From Selenomonadaceae bacterium (GTDB lineage Bacteria > Bacillota > Negativicutes > Selenomonadales > Selenomonadaceae), in contig JAGABT010000001.1 in NCBI GenBank assembly GCA_017614505.1, forward strand, positions 126,515 through 190,514: a DNA stretch of 64,000 nucleotides, written 5' to 3'. A program made the position numbers and the translations under genes. This document shows positions 41,324 to 50,856 of this stretch, piece by piece. How positions within the stretch are numbered: the stretch's first letter is position 1; the number at the start of each line of letters is the position of its first letter. The notes below the pieces were generated by a model, which saw nothing but the letters and a program-made list of their open reading frames with translations, ran no database searches and was not told the DNA's origin.

Positions 41324-41971
41324 TCATTCGCCGAAAAATTCATTCTCGGCGGCGATACACAGCGCGTGATAAATCGGCAGGTGCAATTCCTGAATCTTGA
41401 AAGTTTCGTCGGACGGCGCGCAGATTGTCACGTCGGAAATGTGCTTGAGCTTGCCGCCGCGCCTGCCAGTCAGCGAAATCGTTGTAACGCCGAGGATTTT
41501 GGCAACTTCGACGGCGTAAACAACGTTATCGGAATTGCCGGAAGTGGAAATTGCCAGCAGAACGTCGCCGCGTTTACCGAGTCCGAAAACCTGCTGCGCG
41601 AAAGCTAAATCCGGCGCCTTATCGTTCGCGAAGGCGGTATTGAGCGCGGTTTCGCCGACGAGGGAAATTGCCGGAAGCGCGCCCTGCAGATTTTCCCTGA
41701 AGTAATTCACGTCGTCTGGGAAAAATTTTTCAGCGCGGCGAATGAAGTCGCTGTCAATTTCGCGCGGCAGAACAAAACCTTTCATAAGTTCGCCGACAAT
41801 GTGCTGAGCGTCAGCCGCCGAGCCGCCGTTCCCGCAAGTCATGAGCTTGCCGCCGCTTTTAAAGCTCGCGCAGATTTTTTCAGTGGCAGCGTTCAAACTT
41901 TCGCGGCAGACTTCCAGCGCGGGGTAACGCTCAAGGAGTTCGTCAATTTTTTTAGCTGTAGAATTTTTCAT
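41324..41971 (-). CDS. gmhA: Phosphoheptose isomerase (GmhA-type SIS protein)
   Basis: About 215 residues from ATG 41971, which overlaps the polA stop (ATGA) and has GGAGG upstream. SIS domain with GKLMTCGNGGSAADAQHIVG (about 40-59), DVLLAISTSGNSDNVVYAVE (about 135) and the C-terminal HLPIYHALCIAAENEFF, all typical of sedoheptulose-7-phosphate isomerase. It starts ADP-heptose synthesis for the LPS inner core, in line with the Kdo and Lpt genes further on. The HldE/GmhB partners are not in the window. Confidence 0.9.
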   Translation of the reverse strand: MKNSTAKKIDELLERYPALEVCRESLNAATEKICASFKSGGKLMTCGNGGSAADAQHIVGELMKGFVLPREIDSDFIRRAEKFFPDDVNYFRENLQGALPAISLVGETALNTAFANDKAPDLAFAQQVFGLGKRGDVLLAISTSGNSDNVVYAVEVAKILGVTTISLTGRRGGKLKHISDVTICAPSDETFKIQELHLPIYHALCIAAENEFFGE

Positions 41972-44496
41972 TTTGCCTCCGTCCAATTCTTCCCGCAGTG
42001 AACGTCTACGACCAGCGGGACTTTCAGCGCGACAACGTTTTCCATAGCGTCGCGCAGGATTTTTTCAACCTGTTCAAGCTCGGCGGCTTTGGCTTCAACG
42101 ACAAGTTCGTCGTGAACCTGCAGGATAATCCGGCTGTCGAGCCCCTGCAGATTTTTTTCCGCGCGAATCATCGCCAGCTTGATAATATCGGCGGCGGAAC
42201 CCTGAATCGGCGTATTCATCGCCATGCGTTCAGCCAGACCGCGCTGGTGGAAATTGGCGCTCTTAATCATTGGCAGGAATCTGCGACGCCCGAACATTGT
42301 AGTAACGCAGCCGGTTTCGTGAGCCTCCTGAATCGTGGCGTCGAGGAAATTTTTGACGCTGGGATAGCGCGCGAAATAAAGCTGAATGTACTCGCCAGCC
42401 TCGCGGCGCGGAATGCGTAAATCCTTCGACAAGCCGTAATCGCTGATGCCGTAGACGATGCCGAAATTGACAGCCTTAGCCTTGCGGCGCAGGTCGGGCG
42501 TGATATTGTCGATTGAAACGCCGAAAACTTCAGCGGCGGTGCGGGCGTGAATATCCTGCCCGTTCAAAAAGGCGTCGATTAGATTTTCGTCGCCGGACAT
42601 GTGCGCCAGCAGTCGAAGTTCAATCTGCGAATAGTCGGCGGAAACTAAAAAGTCGTAGCCGTCGCCTGGCTCGAACAGCGCGCGAATTTCCCTGCCTTCG
42701 TCTGTGCGGACGGGAATGTTTTGGAGATTCGGGTCGGAGCTGGAAAGCCTGCCGGTCGCCGTCACGGTCTGGTTGAAATTCGTGTGGACGCGGTGGGTTT
42801 TGGGATTGATAAGCGTCTTAATTCCGTCGAGGTAAGTCGACTTGAGTTTAGTCAGCGTGCGGAAATTCAAAATCTGCTCAACGATTGGGTGAACGCCGCG
42901 CAGAGTTTCAAGGACTTCCGCGTTAGTTGAGACGCCGGATTTGGTTTTCTTTTTAGTCTGCGTGACGACGGGCAGTTTGAGCTTAGTGAAAAGAATTTCG
43001 GCGAGCTGTTTTGGCGAATTGATATTGAAACTTTCGCCAGCGAGTTCGTAAATGCTCTGCTCAATCGTGGCGATACGCGCTTCGAGTTCAGCGGATTTTT
43101 CATCGAGGCGGCTGGTATCGACGTAGACGCCGCGCATTTCCATTTTCGCTAAAACTTCGGTGAGCGGCAGTTCCATTTCAGCGTAGAGTTTGGAAAGGTT
43201 AGCCGCGTCGAGTTTTTCAGCGTAGAGCGCGCCGAGTTTTTCCAGCGCGACGGTCTGAGCAGCGGAAGAATCGTCCGGCAGGCGCAATCCAAATTCCAGC
43301 ATTAAAAGTTCAGCGCAGGTATATTTTTCGCGCTCAGGGTACAAAAGATAAGCCGCCAGCTCCACGTCGAAGAAATGTGAAACGTCGGCAATTTCGACGC
43401 GGTGTAAAATCTTCTTGAGATTGTGCACGATAATCTTGCGGCTGAATTTCTGGAAAATTTCTGCCAGCTGGAAATCGTCCGCGTCAAAAATTTCGCCGCC
43501 CGCCCTGACGCAGTTACCGGCGACGGTCAAAGTCTGAGCGCTGAAAATTTTCTCGGAATCAAAATCAGCCGTGGCGGGGACTTCGAGTAAATCAGCGGTT
43601 GAATCGTCTCGGAAGCTGGCGAAAAGATTTTGGGTGGCGTCGTAAATTTCGTGAATGCGCTTGCGTGCGACGGCTAGGGCGTAGCGGCTGCAAAATTCGT
43701 CGACGCGCGCCAGATTCGGCGTGATTCTGAAACTTTGCGGCGTGAAACTGATATTTGGAACGTCGCGGACAATCTGCGCGAGGGTTTTGCTGAGCCGAGC
43801 CATATCAGCGCCGGTCTGAACGGCGTCACGGAACTTTTTGGAAGAAATTTTATCGCTGTTCGCCAGAACATTTTCGAGCGCGCCAAATTCCTGAATCAGT
43901 TTAGTTGCAGTCTTGCCGCCAATGCCAGCCGCGCCAGGAATGTTATCGGAAGTGTCGCCAGCCAGCGCCTTGTAGTCGACGAGGAGCGCGGGTTCAAAGC
44001 CAAATTCGGCGCGGAATTTTTCCTCGTCGTAAATTTCGACGCTGCTGGTTTTGGTGAAGAGCACGCGCGTATTTTTGTTAATCAGCTGGAAAGTGTCGCG
44101 GTCGCCGCTAACTATGTCGACGAGAAATTCACCCGACGCTTGAGCCGCCAGCGTGCCGATAATGTCATCCGCCTCAAAATTTTCCGCCGTCAGAACTTTA
44201 ATTCCCAGCACGTCGGCAAATTCTTCGAGGATACCGAGCTGGGCAATGAGTTCATCTGGAGTTTTTTCGCGCCCGCCCTTGTATTCGGGAAAAATTTCCG
44301 TGCGGAAAGTTACGCGGGAAGTGTCGAGGGCGATTGCGGCGAAGTCGGGATTGTATTCGCGCAGGATTTTCAGCGAGATATTTGCAAAGCCGGTTATCGC
44401 GCCGGTAGGAACGCCGCTGGGCGCCGTGAGATTCGGCAGGGCGTAGAACGCGCGGTAAAAAATATTCGTGCCGTCAAACAGTATCAGCCTCTGCAT
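41968..44496 (-). CDS. polA: DNA polymerase I
   Basis: 842 residues. The N-terminal 5'-3' exonuclease is intact (LILFDGTNIFYRAFYALPNL, FPEYKGGREKTPDELIAQL, VSGDRDTFQLI). The middle 3'-5' exonuclease-like domain (about 310-480) lacks the DxE motif, so proofreading is probably lost, as in other firmicute PolA. The polymerase domain has motif A SADYSQIELRLLAHMSGD (about 618), motif B RRKAKAVNFGIVYGISDYGL and motif C LQVHDELVVEA (about 795). It fills Okazaki and repair gaps. It overlaps the L,D-transpeptidase gene by 23 bp and gmhA by 4 bp. Confidence 0.97.
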   Translation of the reverse strand: MQRLILFDGTNIFYRAFYALPNLTAPSGVPTGAITGFANISLKILREYNPDFAAIALDTSRVTFRTEIFPEYKGGREKTPDELIAQLGILEEFADVLGIKVLTAENFEADDIIGTLAAQASGEFLVDIVSGDRDTFQLINKNTRVLFTKTSSVEIYDEEKFRAEFGFEPALLVDYKALAGDTSDNIPGAAGIGGKTATKLIQEFGALENVLANSDKISSKKFRDAVQTGADMARLSKTLAQIVRDVPNISFTPQSFRITPNLARVDEFCSRYALAVARKRIHEIYDATQNLFASFRDDSTADLLEVPATADFDSEKIFSAQTLTVAGNCVRAGGEIFDADDFQLAEIFQKFSRKIIVHNLKKILHRVEIADVSHFFDVELAAYLLYPEREKYTCAELLMLEFGLRLPDDSSAAQTVALEKLGALYAEKLDAANLSKLYAEMELPLTEVLAKMEMRGVYVDTSRLDEKSAELEARIATIEQSIYELAGESFNINSPKQLAEILFTKLKLPVVTQTKKKTKSGVSTNAEVLETLRGVHPIVEQILNFRTLTKLKSTYLDGIKTLINPKTHRVHTNFNQTVTATGRLSSSDPNLQNIPVRTDEGREIRALFEPGDGYDFLVSADYSQIELRLLAHMSGDENLIDAFLNGQDIHARTAAEVFGVSIDNITPDLRRKAKAVNFGIVYGISDYGLSKDLRIPRREAGEYIQLYFARYPSVKNFLDATIQEAHETGCVTTMFGRRRFLPMIKSANFHQRGLAERMAMNTPIQGSAADIIKLAMIRAEKNLQGLDSRIILQVHDELVVEAKAAELEQVEKILRDAMENVVALKVPLVVDVHCGKNWTEAK

Positions 44497-45670
44497 CTTC
44501 CTGCACCTTCACTTCATCGGATTTTTTCTTAGACTTAGACTTTTTGTCTTTAGATTTTTTCTTATCGGGTTTTTTATCATCGATTTTTTTATCATCGGCG
44601 GGTTTGGTTTCTTCAGCGAGCTTAGTCTTAGCCGCCTGTTCCTTTTTGATTTTCTTTTCAAGTTTCTTGTCGGCGATATAGAATTTAAAAACCTTGCCGT
44701 CGGCAGGCTGGTCGGAAATATTCTGGAGCCCGCCGTCAATATTGAACAGGACGATTACGTCATCGGCGTTGCAGTAGATTTGATTTTTGCTCTCGAAGCC
44801 GGTAACGGTGCCGTAGGCGGTCTTGAGAGTGCCTTCGCCGGAATGCCATTCGAGGCGGGTTTTAAGCGCCATTGCCAGGGGAACGACCGGCAGATAATTT
44901 ATGTTATCGCGCTGGACAGCTTTAGCCAAAAAGTTTTTGCCGTTTGCCTCGACGGGATTGACGCGCTTGCCGTTAATTTCGATGTTATAGGGTTTGCCGA
45001 TAGTGGTAGGATTGCCGTCGCTGAGCTGAATTTTTTCGTCGATTTGAGCGTCGCTCTCGAAGGGCGCCACGCCGTAAGGTTCAAGCCAGCGGTTGACGTA
45101 GGCGGCGTCGATTTGCTGCCAGCCGTAGCCGTCGGGGAAAATTGCGTAAATGACAGAGCCGTCCTCGATTTTCTCAACGACGACGCGGTTATAGGTGATG
45201 TCGACGGGCGTGCCGATTTCCACGGCGTCGAAAATTTTTTCAACGTCCGCCTCGCGCATGCGCACGCAGCCGTTGGAAACGTAGCCGCCAATGCTGTCGG
45301 GGCGGTTGGTGCCGTGAATGCCGTAAGTGCCCATAATCTGCATCCAGCGGTAGCCGAGCGGATTGTCTGGACCGGAAGAAACGATGTACTCAGGGTCCTG
45401 CGGGTTAATCCACGGCGGATTAATTTCCTTCGTGAGAATTTTGAAATAGCCGACGGGCGTGGGCGTGCTGACTTTGCCAAGCCCCAGCGGATATTCCGCA
45501 ACCTTGACGCCGTTTTCATAAAAAGCCATGACGCGGCTTGCGGCGTTAATTGCGACGCGCTTTTCAACTTTTTTATCGGCAGGATTTTCCGCCGCGGACG
45601 CCGTAGAAAAAATTAGCGTCAAGCTCAGAACTCCCGCCGCCAGTTTGCTGAAAAATTTCAACCTTAGCAC
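44474..45670 (-). CDS. L,D-transpeptidase (YkuD domain) with C-terminal extension
   Basis: 398 residues. GTG 45670 opens a signal peptide (KFFSKLAAGVLSLTLIFSTA); a TTG at 45661 is an alternative. The catalytic domain has YGIHGTNRPDSIGGYVSNG and the Cys of SNGCVRM (about 123-142), which forms 3-3 crosslinks or attaches proteins to peptidoglycan. After about 230 comes a copper-amine-oxidase-like or stalk module (INGKRVNPVEANGKNFLAK, LPVVPLAMALKTRLEWHSG), then a 70-residue Lys/Asp-rich tail. Its end overlaps polA by 23 bp, so the tail codons also carry the polA start region. Confidence 0.9.
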   Translation of the reverse strand: MLRLKFFSKLAAGVLSLTLIFSTASAAENPADKKVEKRVAINAASRVMAFYENGVKVAEYPLGLGKVSTPTPVGYFKILTKEINPPWINPQDPEYIVSSGPDNPLGYRWMQIMGTYGIHGTNRPDSIGGYVSNGCVRMREADVEKIFDAVEIGTPVDITYNRVVVEKIEDGSVIYAIFPDGYGWQQIDAAYVNRWLEPYGVAPFESDAQIDEKIQLSDGNPTTIGKPYNIEINGKRVNPVEANGKNFLAKAVQRDNINYLPVVPLAMALKTRLEWHSGEGTLKTAYGTVTGFESKNQIYCNADDVIVLFNIDGGLQNISDQPADGKVFKFYIADKKLEKKIKKEQAAKTKLAEETKPADDKKIDDKKPDKKKSKDKKSKSKKKSDEVKVQEDAEADTV

Positions 45671-45693
45671 TGCCTTTCTGGAAAATTTTTGGT

Positions 45694-45722
45694 ATTATAT
45701 CATACGCAACAGCAAATTTGAA
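45694..45722 (-). promoter_or_regulatory. Promoter of the ldt-polA-gmhA run
   Basis: Minus strand TATAAT (45694-45699), 17-bp spacer, TTCAAA (45717-45722). Divergent from the TTG-started gene at 45743. Confidence 0.65.
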
Positions 45723-45742
45723 ATTACGGGCGGTGATTTTTC

Positions 45743-47209
45743 TTGAACAAAATTTTTGAATCGGGCTTAGCGGGTTCGCTGGAACTCTACGACGAAATTG
45801 CCAGCGACGAAGAATTTTCAGCGGCAGGCAATTCATTTTTCGAGCGTTCGTATTTTGGCACGCGCGTGCTGATTCTGGCGGCGAATTTTGGCGACGAAAT
45901 AACGCTGGCGGGCAATATGATGCTGAATTTATCGGCGGCGCGCGCAGAAATTTTCGTGGCGTATTCGGCGGAAAAAGTTCATTCGCCGGAAAATATCAAT
46001 GCGCTGAAAATCCTGGGCGTACCGCGCGAAAAAATAATTTTCATCGAAAATCTGAAGCGGCTGATTGTCGAGCTGCGCGCGAATATAATTTTCTGCGTCG
46101 AGGCGGAGACTGCCGCGCAGAAAAAATTATCTGCCGCCTTTGAAAAAATTCTCGGCGAAATTCTGCGCGAAACTCCAGACTATCGACCCGAAGTCTACAA
46201 GAAATTCGCCTGCGCGACGGCGTTGAACGCTCCGCCGGATTTTTACGCGTCCAATCTTATGTCCGTGCGCCGCCCGAAAATTGGCGTCACCGACGGCTAT
46301 GACTTCGACGTAATCGACCGCGCCGGTTACGGCTGGGCTGAACGCGTCCGCTTTCCCGTACCCGAAGCCTGCCGCAAAACTCTGCTCAAAAATAATCCGC
46401 TTGCCGTCGCCATTTTCGCCTACAGGAAAAATCACTGGTCGGCTCTGCGAATTTGTAACTCCGACGAAGTTTTCTTTGAGCGCCGCACTGACAACCAGGC
46501 TTTTTTCGCGCAGGTTACAAATCCCGCCGCGTGCGATTTTCAAATTACCGGCGGCGAAATTTCCCGCGATAAAATTCTGGCGTTCGACTGGAGCGAGGAA
46601 GTTCAAGTCCGGCGCGTTGTAATTTACGGCAACTTCCTCGACAATTCGCCCGCTAAAATCAAAATCCGCCTCACTGTTGACAGCGGCGCGGTTTATCTGG
46701 ATAATGTTTATGAACTGCCGAGCCGTGGGCGTCCGCTGATTATCGACACGGAAAAAATTTTCGTGCGGCGCGCTGAAATTAAATTCGTCGAGGGCGGCAG
46801 GGATTTCGGAATTGCTGAAGTGGAATTTTTCGCCAACGTCAATCCGCTCAGGAAAATCGCGCCATTCGTCAAGCTGGTTATCGGCGAAGATTTTTTCTAC
46901 CGCTGCGACGTACCTTACGAGGTTGAGAAAATTCCGCTGGGGCTTTACAAATTCCACGTCGACGAGCCGGTCAGAATTACCGCCAAAGCCAGCGGCGAAA
47001 CTATTTTGAGCGAAATTCTCAACGGCGGCGGCGAAATTATTTTGAACCTGGGCGACGCTAAAGAAATTGCGCTGGCGGCGGAAGTTATCGGCGCGCCAGA
47101 TATTTACGACGAAGCGGTTATCCGGCGCGTGAGCGATTTGACGCAGATTCAGCTGAAAATCGGGCAGTGGCTCGATAAAATGCGCGTTCACAAAATCCGA
47201 AAGATTTAG
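45743..47209 (+). CDS. Degenerate PIG-L/LmbE-like protein with C-terminal beta domains
   Basis: 488 residues from TTG 45743 (GGCGGTGA upstream). The segment RVLILAANFGDEITLAGNMM (about 34-53) lines up with the start of PIG-L N-acetylglucosaminyl deacetylases, but the zinc motif HPDDE reads NFGDE: the His and first Asp are missing, so deacetylation by the usual mechanism is unlikely. After about 190 come beta-rich regions; EVQVRRVVIYGNFLDNSPAK and AEIKFVEGGRDFGIAEVEFF resemble a discoidin/F5-8C carbohydrate-binding fold. No signal peptide. It ends 2 bp before the kdtA-lpxK promoter, so an LPS or capsule role is possible but unproved. Confidence 0.6.
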   Translation: MNKIFESGLAGSLELYDEIASDEEFSAAGNSFFERSYFGTRVLILAANFGDEITLAGNMMLNLSAARAEIFVAYSAEKVHSPENINALKILGVPREKIIFIENLKRLIVELRANIIFCVEAETAAQKKLSAAFEKILGEILRETPDYRPEVYKKFACATALNAPPDFYASNLMSVRRPKIGVTDGYDFDVIDRAGYGWAERVRFPVPEACRKTLLKNNPLAVAIFAYRKNHWSALRICNSDEVFFERRTDNQAFFAQVTNPAACDFQITGGEISRDKILAFDWSEEVQVRRVVIYGNFLDNSPAKIKIRLTVDSGAVYLDNVYELPSRGRPLIIDTEKIFVRRAEIKFVEGGRDFGIAEVEFFANVNPLRKIAPFVKLVIGEDFFYRCDVPYEVEKIPLGLYKFHVDEPVRITAKASGETILSEILNGGGEIILNLGDAKEIALAAEVIGAPDIYDEAVIRRVSDLTQIQLKIGQWLDKMRVHKIRKI

Positions 47210-47210
47210 G

Positions 47211-47239
47211 TTGCAAAAAATCGCCGCGTAAAATAAAAT
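47211..47239 (+). promoter_or_regulatory. Promoter of kdtA-lpxK
   Basis: TTGCAA (47211-47216), 17-bp spacer, TAAAAT (47234-47239), 31 bp before the ATG at 47271. Confidence 0.75.
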
Positions 47240-47270
47240 ATAGCGATTGAAATTGCGAAGGGGCGCTTTT

Positions 47271-49757
47271 ATGCAGCTACTGTACAACCTCGCGGCGATA
47301 CTGGTCGTGATAATTATAATTCCGGTCTTCATGATTCGTTCAATACGCGAAAAAGGCTTCGTCGAGCGGATAAGGCAGAGCCTCGGATTTTTCCCCGAAG
47401 GCGCGCTGGAGCCGGTTGCGAAAAAAAATTGCATCTGGGTACACGCGGCGTCGGTGGGCGAAATCGTAGCGACGAGCCCGCTGATTAAAGAATTTCGGCG
47501 CGAATTTCCAAAATCGCCAATTTTAGTTTCGGTCGTCACAACTTCCGGCTACGAAATGGCGAACCGAATAATCAAGGACGCGGACGCGATAATTTATTTC
47601 CCGCTGGATTTGCCGTTCGTAGCGGCGTCGGTTATCCGCAGAATCCACCCGCGAATTTTTTTGAACGTCGAAACCGAACTCTGGCCGAATTTCCTCAAAA
47701 ACGCGCGCCAGCTCCACATTCCAGTTATGATGGTCAACGGGCGAATTTCAGATAAAAGCGTGCGGCGCTACAAGTACATGTTTTCAATTCTGACAGACAT
47801 GATTGGCACGGTGAAATTTTTCGCAATGCAGTCGCCGATTGACGCGGATTATATCATGCAGCTGGGCGCGCCGCCGGAACTGGTGACGGTTACCGGCAAT
47901 ACGAAATTCGACCAGACTTATACCGACGTTACGCCGGAGGAACGCGAAAAAATTCTGTCGGATATGGGCTTGGAAGATGCTGACGGGATTTTACTGGCTG
48001 GCAGCACGCATCGCGGCGAGGAAGATTACGTTCTGCGCGCATTCAAAGCCGTCCGCGAAACTCATCCCAAAGCTCGGCTTGTCATAGCCCCGCGCGAACT
48101 TTTGCGCACGCGTGAAGTTATTGGGATTTGCAAGAGCGCCGGCTTTACCGTCGGCACCCGCACTGAACTCCAGAAGCGTCCGCCCAATAACGAAGATATT
48201 ATAATCCTCGACACGATTGGCGAGCTCGGGCAGGTTTATTCGATTGGCGACGTGATTTACGTCGGCGGCAGCCTGGTAACGCATGGCGGTCACAATATTT
48301 TGGAACCGGCGGCGCACGGCAAGGCGATTATCGTAGGACATCACATGGAAAATTTCAAGGACACCCACGCGCTTTTCAAAAACCGCAACGCCTGCATTAC
48401 CGTCAACAGCCCTGAAGAACTCGTTGAGCAGACGCGCAAACTTTTCGACGACGCTCAGCACCGTAAGCAGCTCGAAGACGAAACTTTAAAAATCGTGCTG
48501 GAAAATCGCGGCGCCTCCAGAAAATCTGCCGTCCTTCTGCGCAAAGTTCTAACCGAATACGAAGCGCGCGAAAATGCCCGCCACCCGCATACCACGCAGA
48601 AAATTGAAAATCTCCGCACGTACCTCGGTCACCTGATTCATATCAAAAAAGTCGAAGGCGTCCCAATGCATTTGGTTATGGGCTTGCTATACCTCTTTTC
48701 GCTGGTCTACAAGCAGCTCGTCAATATCAAACTGTTCAGCTACCGGCTTGGAATTTTGGGCAAAGACCGGCTCAGCTGCTACGTTATCAGCCTCGGCAAC
48801 ATTACGGTGGGCGGCACCGGCAAAACTCCTACCGCGCAGCGGCTGGCGAAGGATATTCGCGATATGGGTTACCGCGTCGTTATTCTGAATCGCGGCTACC
48901 GCGCGAAGTGGCACGGCAAAGTTGGAATTGTTTCCGACGGCAAAACTTTGCAGATGGACGCGGCGGAAGCTGGCGACGAAGCTTACATGCTGGCGAAACA
49001 TCTGCCTAACGTTCCCGTGCTGATTGGAGCCGAGCGCGCGGTTACCGGCAGATATGCGATTGAGCATTTCGGCGCCGAGGTTGCAATTCTGGACGACGGC
49101 TACCAGCACTGGCAGCTGATTCGGGATATGGATATTCTGCTTGTCGACGCGGTGAATGTTTTCGGCAACGGGCACCTGCTGCCGCGCGGTACCCTGCGCG
49201 AATCAATGTCTCATATCAGCCGCGCGGACGTCTGCCTTATCACGAAGGTTGACCAGGCGGCGGAAGGCGATGTTAATGGTATTCGCGAGACCGTTCACAA
49301 GTACAACGCTGCCGCCAAAATCGTCGAGAGTATTCACCAGCCGCGCTGCTTCATTCCGCTGGCTGAATGGTTTATCGACCTTTCGAGCGAGGGCGTCAGC
49401 GTCGAAAATATTTCCGGCAAAAAAATCATGGCGGTTTCTGCGATTGGAAATCCGGCGTCATTCGAGCGCACGCTGAGGGATTTGGGCGCAGAAATTATCG
49501 AGGGCATTCGCTACCCCGACCACCACGAATACACTGTTAAGGAAATGCAGGACGTTTTGCAGCAGGCGGACGCACTTGGCGCCGAGTCGATTGTCATTAC
49601 CGAGAAGGACGCCGTTAAAATTCCAGGCGAATTTGCCAAAGCCAACTGGAACATTCCGATTTTCGTAATTTGCGTCGAAGTTAAATTTCAGGCGGGCGCG
49701 CAGGAATTTCAGCAGGAACTGCGCCGACGCTTGAGCGAAAAACTCGGCAAACGGTGA
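47271..49757 (+). CDS. Fusion of Kdo transferase (KdtA/WaaA) and lipid A 4'-kinase (LpxK)
   Basis: 828 residues from ATG 47271 behind GAAGGGGCG. One membrane helix at the N-terminus (LLYNLAAILVVIIIIPVFM), then the KdtA glycosyltransferase: WVHAASVGEIVATSPLI (about 60-76), ETELWPNFLKNA (about 135), GSTHRGEEDYVLRAF, and YVGGSLVTHGGHNILEPAAH (about 330). A second part from about 430 is LpxK: membrane-near stretch LVMGLLYLFSLVYKQL, P-loop LGNITVGGTGKTPTAQRLA (about 507-525), LDDGYQHWQLIRDMDILLVD and VITEKDAVKIPGEFA. The two enzymes act in consecutive steps of Kdo2-lipid A synthesis at the inner membrane; LpxK normally acts first. No stop or frameshift lies between the halves. Confidence 0.95.
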   Translation: MQLLYNLAAILVVIIIIPVFMIRSIREKGFVERIRQSLGFFPEGALEPVAKKNCIWVHAASVGEIVATSPLIKEFRREFPKSPILVSVVTTSGYEMANRIIKDADAIIYFPLDLPFVAASVIRRIHPRIFLNVETELWPNFLKNARQLHIPVMMVNGRISDKSVRRYKYMFSILTDMIGTVKFFAMQSPIDADYIMQLGAPPELVTVTGNTKFDQTYTDVTPEEREKILSDMGLEDADGILLAGSTHRGEEDYVLRAFKAVRETHPKARLVIAPRELLRTREVIGICKSAGFTVGTRTELQKRPPNNEDIIILDTIGELGQVYSIGDVIYVGGSLVTHGGHNILEPAAHGKAIIVGHHMENFKDTHALFKNRNACITVNSPEELVEQTRKLFDDAQHRKQLEDETLKIVLENRGASRKSAVLLRKVLTEYEARENARHPHTTQKIENLRTYLGHLIHIKKVEGVPMHLVMGLLYLFSLVYKQLVNIKLFSYRLGILGKDRLSCYVISLGNITVGGTGKTPTAQRLAKDIRDMGYRVVILNRGYRAKWHGKVGIVSDGKTLQMDAAEAGDEAYMLAKHLPNVPVLIGAERAVTGRYAIEHFGAEVAILDDGYQHWQLIRDMDILLVDAVNVFGNGHLLPRGTLRESMSHISRADVCLITKVDQAAEGDVNGIRETVHKYNAAAKIVESIHQPRCFIPLAEWFIDLSSEGVSVENISGKKIMAVSAIGNPASFERTLRDLGAEIIEGIRYPDHHEYTVKEMQDVLQQADALGAESIVITEKDAVKIPGEFAKANWNIPIFVICVEVKFQAGAQEFQQELRRRLSEKLGKR

Positions 49758-49828
49758 TTAAAATAATTTTCACAGCGAGAAAAATTTGTCGAATATCAAA
49801 AAAAATAAATTTCAAGGAGATGGTGGTA

Positions 49829-50848
49829 ATGTTCAGGAAAATTTTCACGGTACTTATGCTGGCGGTGATGGCGCTGGGAATTGCAGGTTGCGGCGGAGAC
49901 AGTTCCGGCGGCGGGCAGAAGGCGGCTACTAACAACCGGCTCGTAATTTACACTTCGATGAAGGAGTCGCTGATTGGCGGGATTATCGAGGGATTCAAGA
50001 AAAAAAATCCTGGCGTGGAAATTGACTACCAGTCCGCCGGTGCCGGTAAAATCATGGCGAAACTTGCGGCTGAGCGTCAGAGCGGTCACCTTTTAGCCGA
50101 CATTATCTGGACGAGCGAAGTTCCAGACTTTTACGAAATGAAATCCGAAGGCTTGCTGGAGCAGTACCAGCCTACGAATTTCAGCGAACTGCTTAACCCG
50201 TTCGACGACTACGACGGCTCTTTCACCGCCGCGCGCCTCGGCACGCTGGGGATTGTCATCAACACCGAAAAAGTTGCGACGCCGCCCGCTGGCTGGGAAA
50301 CTATCGCGACCGACCCGCTGTACAAAGACGCCTTCGGTATAGCCGACCCCGCACTTTCCGGCACGGCGCTTATGAGCGTGGCGCTGCTTGAAAAACAGTT
50401 CGGCTGGGATTATCTTGTACGCCTGCGCGAAAATGGCGCGATTAAAAGCAAAGGTTCCGGCAGAGTTGTTGACGATACCGCAACCGGCGAACTGACTGCC
50501 TGCCTGGGCGTCGACTACATTACCGCCGCGAAGATTGACAAGGGCTCGCCGCTGAAAATGATTTACCCTGCGGAAATGCTCACAGTTCCCAGCCCTGTTG
50601 CGATTTTCAAAGACGCGCCCAATAAGGAACTTGCCAAAAAATTCGTCGATTATCTTTTGAGCCAGGAAGCGCAGCAGATGATTGCGAACGCCGGTACCGT
50701 TCCCGTTCGCGTAGATGTGGCTATGCCCGAAAAATACAATCTGCCCACGCCGGAAGTTGCCCTGCTCAGCGGAATTAAAATCAACTACACCGACGTTATG
50801 GCGCATAAAGAAGAGCTTGTGCAGAGATTTTCCGACCTGTTTAAATAA
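49829..50848 (+). CDS. Iron(III)-type ABC transporter substrate-binding lipoprotein
   Basis: 339 residues from ATG 49829 (AAGGAG upstream). Lipoprotein signal: FRKIFTVLMLAVMALGIAGC, with Cys about 21. The mature part is a type II periplasmic binding fold of the AfuA/FutA group: LVIYTSMKESLIGGIIEGFK, IDYQSAGAGKIMAKLAAE, ADIIWTSEVPDFYEMKSEG, GSGRVVDDTATGELTACLGV and VPSPVAIFKDAPNKELAKKF. Likely ligand is ferric iron, or an organophosphonate in the related PhnS group. No permease or ATPase gene is next to it, so it is an orphan here. Repeat copy H follows its stop. Confidence 0.88.
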   Translation: MFRKIFTVLMLAVMALGIAGCGGDSSGGGQKAATNNRLVIYTSMKESLIGGIIEGFKKKNPGVEIDYQSAGAGKIMAKLAAERQSGHLLADIIWTSEVPDFYEMKSEGLLEQYQPTNFSELLNPFDDYDGSFTAARLGTLGIVINTEKVATPPAGWETIATDPLYKDAFGIADPALSGTALMSVALLEKQFGWDYLVRLRENGAIKSKGSGRVVDDTATGELTACLGVDYITAAKIDKGSPLKMIYPAEMLTVPSPVAIFKDAPNKELAKKFVDYLLSQEAQQMIANAGTVPVRVDVAMPEKYNLPTPEVALLSGIKINYTDVMAHKEELVQRFSDLFK

Positions 50849-50856
50849 AAATTAAG

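Noticed and set aside
41968-44496. Loss of the PolA proofreading motif as a novelty
   Set aside because: Known for many firmicute PolA proteins.
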